From positions 31,240 to 95,239 of the forward strand of contig JAATFF010000089.1 in assembly GCA_015655335.1 (NCBI GenBank): 64,000 nt of DNA, in the 5' to 3' direction. Positions 47,366 through 55,647 of this stretch are shown here, in pieces. The notes under the pieces were generated by a model. It did no database searches, was not told the DNA's origin, and worked only from the letters and a program-made list of their open reading frames with translations. Each line of letters starts with the position of its first letter. Position 1 is the first letter of the stretch. This stretch comes from Lysobacterales bacterium (GTDB lineage: Bacteria; Pseudomonadota; Gammaproteobacteria; Xanthomonadales; Rhodanobacteraceae). The translations under genes and the position numbers were made by a program.

Positions 47366-48742
47366 GTGAATCGTCAATCCAAGTTGCGCATGACCCGTCG
47401 CGATCGCCCTGCCGTCCTCGTCCTCGCTGTCGCCGCTGCCTTTGCGATTCCGATAGCGGCACAGGCGGGTGCTTTCCAGCTTCCTACCGATAACGCCGCC
47501 GGTTGGGCGCGCGCGAACGCGGGTGGCTCGCTTTTCCTCGATGATCCCACCGCGGCCTACAACAATCCGGCTGCCATGGTCTTCTTCACCGGCTCGGTGC
47601 TGCAAGCGACGGCCACCGAGATCCGGCCTCAGGCGCAATTCCACGGACAGACCCTCGATGTGGATGGCAACCCAACGACCGGCGGCAATCCCAACGGCTT
47701 CGGCAAGTTCGTCCCTTTCCCGAACATTGCCTGGGTGACGCCGGTAAATAGCTGGTTTGCATTAGGCGCTAGCCTTACGACGCCCTACGGCCTGGAAAGC
47801 AAGTACAACCCCTCCTGGCAAGGTCGCTACTTCGGCACCGAGACCGATCTCGCGTCCGTCGCGCTAAGTGTGTCGGCGGCGTTCAAACTCAACGAACGGT
47901 TCTCGTTGGGTGTGGGCATACTCGGCCAGCGCACCAAGGCCGAACTCAACACCGTGCTCGATCCGAACGGTACGGCGCAAGCACTGTTTGGCCTTCCGCT
48001 TCCGCCACAGCAGGATGACGTGCAGCTCAACGTCAACGCCAAACGGACATTTTCTTTCGGCTATTTCGGCGGCTTTGTGTTCAAGGCGACCGACCGGGAC
48101 ACTTTCGGCGTGAGCTATCACTCACGCGTGAAGAACACCCTGAGCGGCAGCTACGCTCTTTACGGCAGTCCGGCCGGCAAGCAACTGCTCACCCTGGCGC
48201 CCGAGCTCGATCCCAACTTGCCCAACATCAATCCGAACGGCGGTCCGATCAGCGCCCAGTTCAATGAACCGGCTTTCGCCAGCGCGGACTGGTTGCATGC
48301 GTTCAACGATCGCCTTTCGGTCGCCGCAACAATCAAATGGACCGACTGGTCGAGCTTCAGCGAATTGGCACTCACCTCGAACGGCCAGCAGCTGATTGCG
48401 CTGCCGGAGCAGTTCAAAGACAGCTTCGTGTATGCCGTCGGCGGCGACTACAAGCTGACGGATCAATGGACATTGCATGGCGGCGTCGGCTACGACGAAA
48501 CGCCTACCAGCATCATCAGCCGCGATCCGCGCGTGCCCGACGGCGCCCGCAGATTGTTGGGCTTCGGCATCGGCTACCAAGCGACCCGCCACATCGACCT
48601 CGATCTCGGCTACCAGCACGAATTCATCAACAACACTCCTGTGCACCTGACGAATCAGCCGCTCCTTGGCGCAGGCACCGCGAACGGCTACTTCGTCGAT
48701 TCGGGTGATGTGGTGAGCCTGACCGGCACGTATCATTTTTGA
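47366..48742 (+). CDS. FadL-family outer membrane porin
   Basis: A 458-residue outer-membrane beta-barrel that takes up long-chain fatty acids or other hydrophobic substrates. The signal peptide ends in AIPIAAQAGAFQLPTDN, and mature FadL-type features follow: GWARANAGGSLFLDDPTAAY and NNPAAM at the N-terminal plug, GLESKYNPSWQGRY and GVSYHSRVKNTLSG in barrel strands, and a C-terminal SGDVVSLTGTYHF ending in Phe. The start is GTG at 47366 after GAGGAG. It stands alone and converges on the TonB receptor gene with a 54-bp gap. Confidence 0.94.
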   Translation: MNRQSKLRMTRRDRPAVLVLAVAAAFAIPIAAQAGAFQLPTDNAAGWARANAGGSLFLDDPTAAYNNPAAMVFFTGSVLQATATEIRPQAQFHGQTLDVDGNPTTGGNPNGFGKFVPFPNIAWVTPVNSWFALGASLTTPYGLESKYNPSWQGRYFGTETDLASVALSVSAAFKLNERFSLGVGILGQRTKAELNTVLDPNGTAQALFGLPLPPQQDDVQLNVNAKRTFSFGYFGGFVFKATDRDTFGVSYHSRVKNTLSGSYALYGSPAGKQLLTLAPELDPNLPNINPNGGPISAQFNEPAFASADWLHAFNDRLSVAATIKWTDWSSFSELALTSNGQQLIALPEQFKDSFVYAVGGDYKLTDQWTLHGGVGYDETPTSIISRDPRVPDGARRLLGFGIGYQATRHIDLDLGYQHEFINNTPVHLTNQPLLGAGTANGYFVDSGDVVSLTGTYHF

Positions 48743-48796
48743 TGGGCAGCATCTCTTCGCTATGGGAGAAGGAAATACACTTGCACGGACAACCCG

Positions 48797-51205
48797 TCAA
48801 AAGTCGACGGCGCCGCTCAACAAATAAGTACGGCGATTGCGCAACGGCACAAAGGTTTCATCGAAGTACGTTCCATAGAGATTCCGATTGAGCAAGTTCT
48901 TCACACCCAGCGTTACGCTCCAATGTTGCGTTTGATAGAAAACGTTGGCGGCGACGCTGGCTTGTCCCGGAATGGAAATGTAAGTGGTGAAATCGGAAGC
49001 CTCGCCCAAGCTGCGGCTGCGCGCCAAGACGCCGCCGGCCACACCAAAACCACGCAAACTCCCACCTTGAAAAGCGTAGCTTGCCCATAGGTTGAAGCGC
49101 TGCCGTGGCGCACTGGTGGCAAGCGAACCGTCGTGATTATGAATCAGCGCATCGGTGTAGCTGGCGCTGAGGTTCATGCCCGGCGCAATCCGTCCGTTGA
49201 ATTCGACTTCCACGCCCTTGTTCGTCTGACCAGGGCCGCTGGCCAGAAAATACGGCGGCTGCAAGGAAATCAGGTCGTAGCTGTGATCCAGCATGATGCG
49301 ATAGCCCGCAACGGTCAGACGTGCGCGATCTTGGAACAGATCGAACTTGGCGCCGAGTTCGATCTGGCGGGAAAGAAACAGCGGCAACGGACGTCCATCT
49401 TTGCCAAGCAACGTATCGGGCTGAAAACCATTCGATGTGTTGCCATACACCGATACGTTGGGCGTGAGTTTGTACACGAGACCGAAATTGGGAACCCAAT
49501 GCACCTTGTGCTGGTTCCACGGCGCTCCATCCGGATAGTTGGTTTGCAGTTCGTACGCCGCGCGACGCCAAGCCAGCAGCACTTCCCAGCGCGTGCCAAG
49601 GGAAATCTGATCCTGCACGAAAATACCGCTTTCGGCGGTCCAGGGACTGCCGGGCACGCGAGCACCATCGTAATCGGCCGGCGTCAGCACCGACGCCGGC
49701 AATGGCAAGGGTGCACCGGTGAAGATGTTGTACGGCATGCCGTTGCCATCGTTGCTCAACGCATCGGTGTAGCTACCCATTTGCACGCGCGAGTAGTCGA
49801 AGCCCAGTAGCACCGAGTGCTGCATCCAACCATGTCCGAAGGATGCATTGATATCGCTCTGCATCGAGTAGTACGCATCGGAGGTCCAATAGTCTTCGGC
49901 TGTCGCGGTCGCATTGCCGTTGGGCTGTATCTCGCTCATCGACCAATCTTGCAGATTGGCCGATTCGCGCACGTACTGGGCCTTGCTGCGGAACGTCCAA
50001 ACGTCGTTAAAGCGATGTTCGAACAGGTAGAACAGTCGTCGCGTTTGGATGGCGGTGTGATCGTTGGGATTTTCGAGCAGGATGCCGGGCGGCGATGCGG
50101 ACGACACGGCGTCGTTGAGCAACAAGGTGTGATCGGGAATCGGCATGCGATTCATCATCCATGACAGTCCCGCGATGAATGTCGTGTTCGATGTTGACCA
50201 ACCGATCGATGGCGCGATGTAGCGATTGCGCCGACCGCGCATGCCTTGCACCGTGCTATCTGCGTAATCGCCATTGGCGATCAGACGGTAACTCCACGTC
50301 TTGCTGTTGTTCAACGGGCCCGCCAGATCCACGCCCACTTGCTTTTCGCCGTGTTCGCCGATGGAGAAAGTGAGCTGACGAACCGGTGGGCTCTGCGGCT
50401 TCTTCAGCACGATATCGATCAAGCCACCGAAATTGTTATTGGCCGACGTATCGCCAAGTATGGCTTGCGGCCCCTTCAATACCTCGACGCGCTCCACACC
50501 GATCAGCGGCGGAAAATCACCGATGCCCGAAACGCTGTTGGCCATACCGTCGGTCATACCGTTGCCGGTCACGAATCCGCGGACCTCGAAAATCGGCAGA
50601 CCGCTCGATCCGTCGAAATATTGCGCACCCGCAACGTTCTGAATGGCATCGGCGACGGTCTGAATTTGCTGCGACTGAAGCAGGCCGCTGGTAACGACGC
50701 CGACCGATTCCGGTACGTCGATCGGGTCGGAAAGCGTGCGCGTAGCACCGCTGGTTACATCCGCCATAAAACCGACATCGCGACCCACCAGGCCGATGGC
50801 TTGAATCGGAGGGAGCAACGTCACCGCTGGCGCGTTCGGCGCCGATTTGGAATGGGTAGCTTGCGCGAACTCTGTCGTACGCGGCTTGACGACCACCGTC
50901 CGGGTGTCGACGAAGGTGTAAGTCATGTCCGTGCCTTGAAGCAATCGGACGAGCGCCATCTCTGGCGTGAAATGACCGCTTACCTCGTGCGAGCGCAGCG
51001 CTTCGACCGTTGAACCTGCCGTGAGCACCTGCACGTTGGCCTGCTTGCCGAATGCGATCAGCGCCGTGGAAAGCGATTGGGCAGGAATGAGGAAACGCGT
51101 GCCGGCCGACTGCTCCGCTGCGTACGAAGTCGCCGTGCCGGCATCCGCCGCAACCAACAACAATGTCAGGCAGCCGTAAGCTGGCAGCCAGGCAAATCGA
51201 CTCAT
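48797..51205 (-). CDS. TonB-dependent siderophore-type receptor with signalling domain
   Basis: An 802-residue outer-membrane receptor. After the signal peptide, residues about 35-110 form an STN signalling domain (IPAQSLSTALIAFGKQANVQ, then LVRLLQGTDMTYTFVDTRTV), as in FecA/FpvA receptors that talk to an anti-sigma factor. The plug has GVERVEVLKGPQAILGDTSA and GGLIDIVLKKPQ, and the barrel ends in RRTYLLSGAVDF. It is the target gene of the FecI/FecR pair encoded upstream. Substrate unknown; ferric siderophore uptake is most likely. Confidence 0.92.
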   Translation of the reverse strand: MSRFAWLPAYGCLTLLLVAADAGTATSYAAEQSAGTRFLIPAQSLSTALIAFGKQANVQVLTAGSTVEALRSHEVSGHFTPEMALVRLLQGTDMTYTFVDTRTVVVKPRTTEFAQATHSKSAPNAPAVTLLPPIQAIGLVGRDVGFMADVTSGATRTLSDPIDVPESVGVVTSGLLQSQQIQTVADAIQNVAGAQYFDGSSGLPIFEVRGFVTGNGMTDGMANSVSGIGDFPPLIGVERVEVLKGPQAILGDTSANNNFGGLIDIVLKKPQSPPVRQLTFSIGEHGEKQVGVDLAGPLNNSKTWSYRLIANGDYADSTVQGMRGRRNRYIAPSIGWSTSNTTFIAGLSWMMNRMPIPDHTLLLNDAVSSASPPGILLENPNDHTAIQTRRLFYLFEHRFNDVWTFRSKAQYVRESANLQDWSMSEIQPNGNATATAEDYWTSDAYYSMQSDINASFGHGWMQHSVLLGFDYSRVQMGSYTDALSNDGNGMPYNIFTGAPLPLPASVLTPADYDGARVPGSPWTAESGIFVQDQISLGTRWEVLLAWRRAAYELQTNYPDGAPWNQHKVHWVPNFGLVYKLTPNVSVYGNTSNGFQPDTLLGKDGRPLPLFLSRQIELGAKFDLFQDRARLTVAGYRIMLDHSYDLISLQPPYFLASGPGQTNKGVEVEFNGRIAPGMNLSASYTDALIHNHDGSLATSAPRQRFNLWASYAFQGGSLRGFGVAGGVLARSRSLGEASDFTTYISIPGQASVAANVFYQTQHWSVTLGVKNLLNRNLYGTYFDETFVPLRNRRTYLLSGAVDF

Positions 51206-51309
51206 GAAAAGCGCGATTCCAGGACCAAATCACGAGTCTGACATGCCTCGTTCCCGTTGGCACCTAGAGCGCGCTTATGCACACCAAAACATGTATTCCC
51301 TTATTCGAC

Positions 51310-52311
51310 TCAGCGGCGCGATGAATGTTCCGCATCGGAAAGGATGACCTGATTACCAGTCGTGCTCACGCGCAATGGAAACACCTGCGGCAGCGCACTC
51401 AACCAGCTATCGATGGCATCGGTGTGAATGGTGCCGGTGTAACTGAGCGTATCGAGATCGGTGTCGGAGATATGCATTTGACGCGTGCTATAGCGATTCA
51501 GATTGGCGATCACCACACTCAGTGGCTCGTCGATGAATTCCAATCGATCGCTACGCCACGCAAGAGCCTGTTCCGGCGCGATGCTACCGATCGTCATGCT
51601 CGATGTATGCGGATCGTAGGAAACCAGCTGGCCGGCAGAAACGTCCAGCGTGCCATGCTGCCCTGCGGCCGCTTTCTGACGGATGTCAGCAATTTCCACA
51701 CGACCCTGCGTGACGGCAATCGTCACGCGTTGGCCGGTACGACGCACGTCGAAAGCAGTTCCTATATCGCGGACGGACACGTCGCCTGCGGCGACGACAA
51801 ACGGACGGCTATTGTCGTGGATCACCTGGAAGAACGCTTCGCCGTTGCTCAATTCGACGCGACGCTGGCCATGAGTGAAATGCGTCGTGAGTGTGGATGC
51901 CGCGCCGAGAGCTACCTGCGTACCATCCGGCAAGGTGATGTCTCGGTTTTGCGCCACCGCACTCGCGTACACCTGCGACGCGTTACCCGATGCGAAACGA
52001 GTCCAAGCAAGGTAACCACCGGACAAGGCGACTACAGCCACAGCGGCTGCCGCCGCCAAGGGCATCCAGCGCCGCGGTGCCGCAACGGGACGTGCAAAGG
52101 CTTTGATCAATCCCTGACGCGAGACGTTGTCGAGCGACCCCAGTTGATTCGCCAGTTCCGTTACGCGTTCGAAAGTGGCGAGATGGCGCTCGTCTTCGCC
52201 GGTCCATGCCAACCATTGCTCGATCGTCTCGTCCGCCGCGCCGGGCTCGCGCAGGCGCACCCACCAATCGGCAGCGGCGTACACGATCTCATCGTGTTTA
52301 CTCTTAGCCAT
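51310..52311 (-). CDS. FecR-family anti-sigma/transmembrane sensor
   Basis: A 333-residue inner-membrane regulator. The N-terminal cytoplasmic part (YAAADWWVRLREPGAADETI, WLAWTGEDERHLATF) binds the sigma factor, a single helix (AAAAVAVVALSGGYLAW) crosses the membrane, and the periplasmic FecR domain (DITLPDGTQVALGAASTLT, DIGTAFDVRRTGQRV) contacts the receptor. The ATG at 52311 overlaps the sigma gene stop as TAATG. It should hold or activate the sigma factor according to ligand binding by the TonB receptor. Confidence 0.93.
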   Translation of the reverse strand: MAKSKHDEIVYAAADWWVRLREPGAADETIEQWLAWTGEDERHLATFERVTELANQLGSLDNVSRQGLIKAFARPVAAPRRWMPLAAAAAVAVVALSGGYLAWTRFASGNASQVYASAVAQNRDITLPDGTQVALGAASTLTTHFTHGQRRVELSNGEAFFQVIHDNSRPFVVAAGDVSVRDIGTAFDVRRTGQRVTIAVTQGRVEIADIRQKAAAGQHGTLDVSAGQLVSYDPHTSSMTIGSIAPEQALAWRSDRLEFIDEPLSVVIANLNRYSTRQMHISDTDLDTLSYTGTIHTDAIDSWLSALPQVFPLRVSTTGNQVILSDAEHSSRR

Positions 52312-52868
52312 TACGGCATCTCCTTCTCGTCTACCCGCGCGCGGCAATGAGCCAGCGCGTTGGCAACGTGATAGCGCACCATGCGCTCGCTGAGTTTCAT
52401 GGTTTGCGCGACAGCTCCGAAGTCGCGTCCTTCAATGACATGCATCACAAACGCCTGACTTGCCTTGGGCGGAAGCTCGGTCAGCGCGCGACGAAGACCC
52501 ACGACTTGCTCCGCCGCCATGGCGTGGCGATCGGGCGAGGTTTCCACCACGGGTTCGTCATGGGCTTGCTCGGCGGCGAACTCGTTGCGCACCTTACGTT
52601 TGCGCAGACGATCAATGGCCAGGTTTCCCGCGATCTTGAACAAATAGCCGCGCAGGGAATCGACTTCTTCCCGATTGTGCAGGGTAAGCATGCGCAAATA
52701 GGCCTCCTGAGCAACCTCCTGCGCATCGGAATGCGAATTGAGCCGACACTGCAAAAACGCGATCAGGGCACGATTGTGCTCGCGGAACAGCTTTTCGATA
52801 TCGCTGACGTGCACCGACAGTGTCACGGTCGTCCTATCCTCATAAACCGATGTGTTCAGCTTGCCCAC
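52311..52868 (-). CDS. ECF sigma factor, FecI type
   Basis: A 185-residue RNA polymerase sigma factor with region 2 (LFREHNRALIAFLQCRL, AQEVAQEAYLRML, LRGYLFKIAGNLAIDRLRK) and region 4 (LTELPPKASQAFVMHVIEG, then MKLSERMVRYHVANALAHC). Region 4 would bind the -35 of the receptor promoter. The ATG at 52868 lies inside the end of the DUF535 gene (13-bp overlap); a later start is possible. It is co-translated with fecR and probably drives the receptor gene. Confidence 0.93.
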   Translation of the reverse strand: MGKLNTSVYEDRTTVTLSVHVSDIEKLFREHNRALIAFLQCRLNSHSDAQEVAQEAYLRMLTLHNREEVDSLRGYLFKIAGNLAIDRLRKRKVRNEFAAEQAHDEPVVETSPDRHAMAAEQVVGLRRALTELPPKASQAFVMHVIEGRDFGAVAQTMKLSERMVRYHVANALAHCRARVDEKEMP

Positions 52869-54013
52869 GATGTTTCACGAAAGTTCTGCAATGGCTTGTA
52901 TGACGCCGGCTGTTCCTGCACAAGGGGTTCTTCGACACCAGGGGCGAAATGTCCAAGGGCATGGCCCAACAGCTGCTCGGCTTGAAGCCTGAGGGCTTCG
53001 CGGCGGCGGAAAGCGGAGCGGTGATGGCTGGGCACATCCGCTTCCGACTTGTGTGCTTGCGACGACGGCAAGGCATACCAGCCTCCGTCGATCGCGTTGC
53101 CATGCTGCTCGCTCCAAAACGCATCGTAGTCCGAATGCAAGGGACGTCCCGCGCGCCGCAACGGATGCGCATCGTTGCTGATCGCAACCATCTGTTCGAT
53201 CCCGTAGTGCGGCGCAAAGGCGTAAACCAGCGACAGCATCAGTTGCTTGGGTCGCATGCCGTGCAAGTTACGGGTAAGTGCGCGGACGACGTCTCTTGCA
53301 TGGTCGCCGTTGGGACCCTGCAAGCAGCCAATCACGATGCGATGATGCCGCTCACCGACAATCGAGAACACGATGCGATACAGCGGATGCCCGTTAACGT
53401 CGTTGAGCTGCAAACACAGTTCACCCTCGCAGCCCATGAAAATCGGCGGTCGCATGCACAGGCCCAGCAAAGTGCCATCCTTGGCAACCAACATCCCTAA
53501 ACTGGCGTGCCCGTGCGCATAGATGGAATTGAACAGAGCTTTGGGCAAGCGCGACAAGGCAAAACGATAATGCTGACTTAGGGCTTCCAAGCGCCGACGA
53601 CGACGCCATTCGGCATTCACATAGCGATGCATATGGCGCTCCAGCAAACGCGGGTCGCGCTGCCGATAGGCGCGCATGTGTGCATTTCCATCGACGAACG
53701 CAAGAAAGCGACCATGCTGCACGGGCATGCAAACGCTGCGAACGATGTACTTCAGCGCAGATGCGCCGCGTTTGTACCAAGCGCCGCGCCAATCCTGCCG
53801 GCCGCGCAACGAACGCAACACATTCATCAACGTGCCCAAGCATGCCGTGTCGGCAACGGCCGTGCGAAAACCTGCTGCGGCGACGCGGCCTTTTGCGAGC
53901 GAAGATGACGGGCGGCCGAACCCTTCCGATTCCGACGGTGATGCGCCAGGCGGAAGGAACGCATCGGTACCGATACCCAGAACACCGGCGGGAGGATGGT
54001 TTGGCTTGTTCAA
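52856..54013 (-). CDS. DUF535 (VirK/YbjX-like) protein
   Basis: A 385-residue protein of the VirK/YbjX family. Conserved blocks are LCMRPPIFMGCEGELCLQLN, IGCLQGPNGDHARDVVRALT, NLHGMRPKQLMLSLVYAFAP, MVAISNDAHPLRR and YDAFWSEQHG. The biochemical role of this family is unknown; VirK and YbjX are tied to virulence or resistance to antimicrobial peptides in enterobacteria. The low-complexity N-terminus (about 60 residues, no clear signal peptide) is lineage-specific. It overlaps the sigma factor start by 13 bp, so it heads the FecI-FecR-receptor operon, an unusual association. Confidence 0.82.
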   Translation of the reverse strand: MNKPNHPPAGVLGIGTDAFLPPGASPSESEGFGRPSSSLAKGRVAAAGFRTAVADTACLGTLMNVLRSLRGRQDWRGAWYKRGASALKYIVRSVCMPVQHGRFLAFVDGNAHMRAYRQRDPRLLERHMHRYVNAEWRRRRRLEALSQHYRFALSRLPKALFNSIYAHGHASLGMLVAKDGTLLGLCMRPPIFMGCEGELCLQLNDVNGHPLYRIVFSIVGERHHRIVIGCLQGPNGDHARDVVRALTRNLHGMRPKQLMLSLVYAFAPHYGIEQMVAISNDAHPLRRAGRPLHSDYDAFWSEQHGNAIDGGWYALPSSQAHKSEADVPSHHRSAFRRREALRLQAEQLLGHALGHFAPGVEEPLVQEQPASYKPLQNFRETSWAS

Positions 54014-54183
54014 GGCATTCGCCCCAAGAGACAGTTGCAGTCCTCCTAAGACGTTTCAGAGCCCGGATTTTGAAACGTGGCCGGTATTGGCTTGCGGCGT
54101 GGCTTTGCCCATGCCGCATGCAAGCTACGATGACCGCCACCGGGCACTAAGCAACAGGGTTGCCCGGCGGCGTTTCGGTGCCG

Positions 54184-55647
54184 TTATTTTGCCGCCAGCA
54201 CCGTCGCAGGCGGCACGCCCATCGCCTGAAATAGCGCGGCCGTGTCGGCCAAGCGTGCTGCCCTGGCTTGAATTTCAGACAACTTCGCGCTTTGCCAATG
54301 CTGCTCGCTAAGCACAGCCGTGGGATAGGAAACCGCCCCCAGGCGGTAACGCGTATCGACATCCGTGAACGATCGTCCCGCAGCGGTCGCACCATCTTGA
54401 GCGGATTGCAACGCCAGCGCGTCCTGATTCAACGCCGTGAGCGTATCGGCGACGTTCTGAAAAGCATTAAGCACGGCCTGCTGATATTGCGCTAATGCAG
54501 CGTTGTAGCTCGCGATAGCCGCTCGGCGCTGCGCCAACAATGCACCGCCGTGGAAGATCGGCTGCGTGAGCGATAGGCCCGCACTCCAGATCGAGCCAGC
54601 ACTCGTGAACACGTTCGATGGTTTGAAAGCAGCCGAACCCAGCGAAGCGGACAAGGAGACATGCGGAAACAGGTTGGCTGTCGCCACCCCCACCTGCGCG
54701 GAGGCCGCATGCACCACCGCTTCCGCGGCCAGCACATCTGGCCGTTGCTGCAGCAGATCGGATGGCACGCTAACCGGCACCTCCGAGGGCAGGTGCAATT
54801 GCGCGAGCATGAGATTGGAAGGCGCTTGATCCGGCGTACGCCCCATCAACACCGCCAATGCGTGACGCGCACGCGCGCCCTGTGCACGCAGGGAAGGCAG
54901 CGACGTATCGAAGCTCGCTGCTTCCTGTTGCGCGGCGAGCACATCGTCGTGCGACGAGGCCCCAAGACGATAGGCGCGTTCGGTGAGGTCGGCCTGCTCA
55001 TGCGCCAGGGCGGACAGTCGCTCGCTGGTGTTTATCTGTTCATCGAGCGATGCCGCATTGATCGCCGCTATCACGATATTGGCCGCCAGGGCGCGCTTTG
55101 CTGCATCAAATTCGTAGGATTGCTGGTCGACCTGCGCGGAAGCCTGTTCGATGCCGTGACGGGTTGCGCCGAACAAATCGAAGTCGTAGCTGAGCTGAAG
55201 CTGGCCCGCGTACACATCGTAGAGATTGGTAGGTGGCCCTATTTCCGGAAAGCCCAATGCGCGTTGCCGGCTGACCTGTGTTCCCGCGTCGAGCGAAGGC
55301 AGCATGTTTGCGCCAACCTGTGCACGCAACAGTTGATGTGCTGCCTCAAGCGTGTGCTTCGTCGCCGTCAACGATGGATTGCTGCGCAGCCCCTCGTCGA
55401 CCCAAGCATCGAGCATATCGCTGCCATACAAACGCCACCACTCCGGCACCGCGCGTGCGCCCAGGCTAAAGTGCTGGGCAACACCGTCTGCTGTGGCGCT
55501 GTGGTTGGGAATCGATTGAGCGGCGTAGTGAGCGGGCGCGGAAGGCGCAGGCGGTTTGGCCGGTGGTGCGAAAGCGCACCCCGCCAACATCAGGGCGACC
55601 GTCAGGTACGTTACGCGCGCCGATCGAATCGTGTTTGCAGATTTCAT
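54184..55647 (-). CDS. Outer membrane efflux lipoprotein (OprM/NodT family)
   Basis: A 487-residue outer-membrane channel of a tripartite pump. The lipobox LTVALMLAGC lipidates the mature N-terminus. The duplicated TolC-like half-domains show VPEWWRLYGSDMLDAWVDEG, LQLSYDFDLFGATRHGIEQA, LRAQGARARHALAVLMGR and SLTQPIFHGGALLAQRRAAI. The ATG at 55647 overlaps the pump gene stop as ATGA. An in-frame codon 51 bp upstream was rejected because it lies within the pump gene. It would connect the RND pump and the adaptor to the outside. Confidence 0.94.
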   Translation of the reverse strand: MKSANTIRSARVTYLTVALMLAGCAFAPPAKPPAPSAPAHYAAQSIPNHSATADGVAQHFSLGARAVPEWWRLYGSDMLDAWVDEGLRSNPSLTATKHTLEAAHQLLRAQVGANMLPSLDAGTQVSRQRALGFPEIGPPTNLYDVYAGQLQLSYDFDLFGATRHGIEQASAQVDQQSYEFDAAKRALAANIVIAAINAASLDEQINTSERLSALAHEQADLTERAYRLGASSHDDVLAAQQEAASFDTSLPSLRAQGARARHALAVLMGRTPDQAPSNLMLAQLHLPSEVPVSVPSDLLQQRPDVLAAEAVVHAASAQVGVATANLFPHVSLSASLGSAAFKPSNVFTSAGSIWSAGLSLTQPIFHGGALLAQRRAAIASYNAALAQYQQAVLNAFQNVADTLTALNQDALALQSAQDGATAAGRSFTDVDTRYRLGAVSYPTAVLSEQHWQSAKLSEIQARAARLADTAALFQAMGVPPATVLAAK

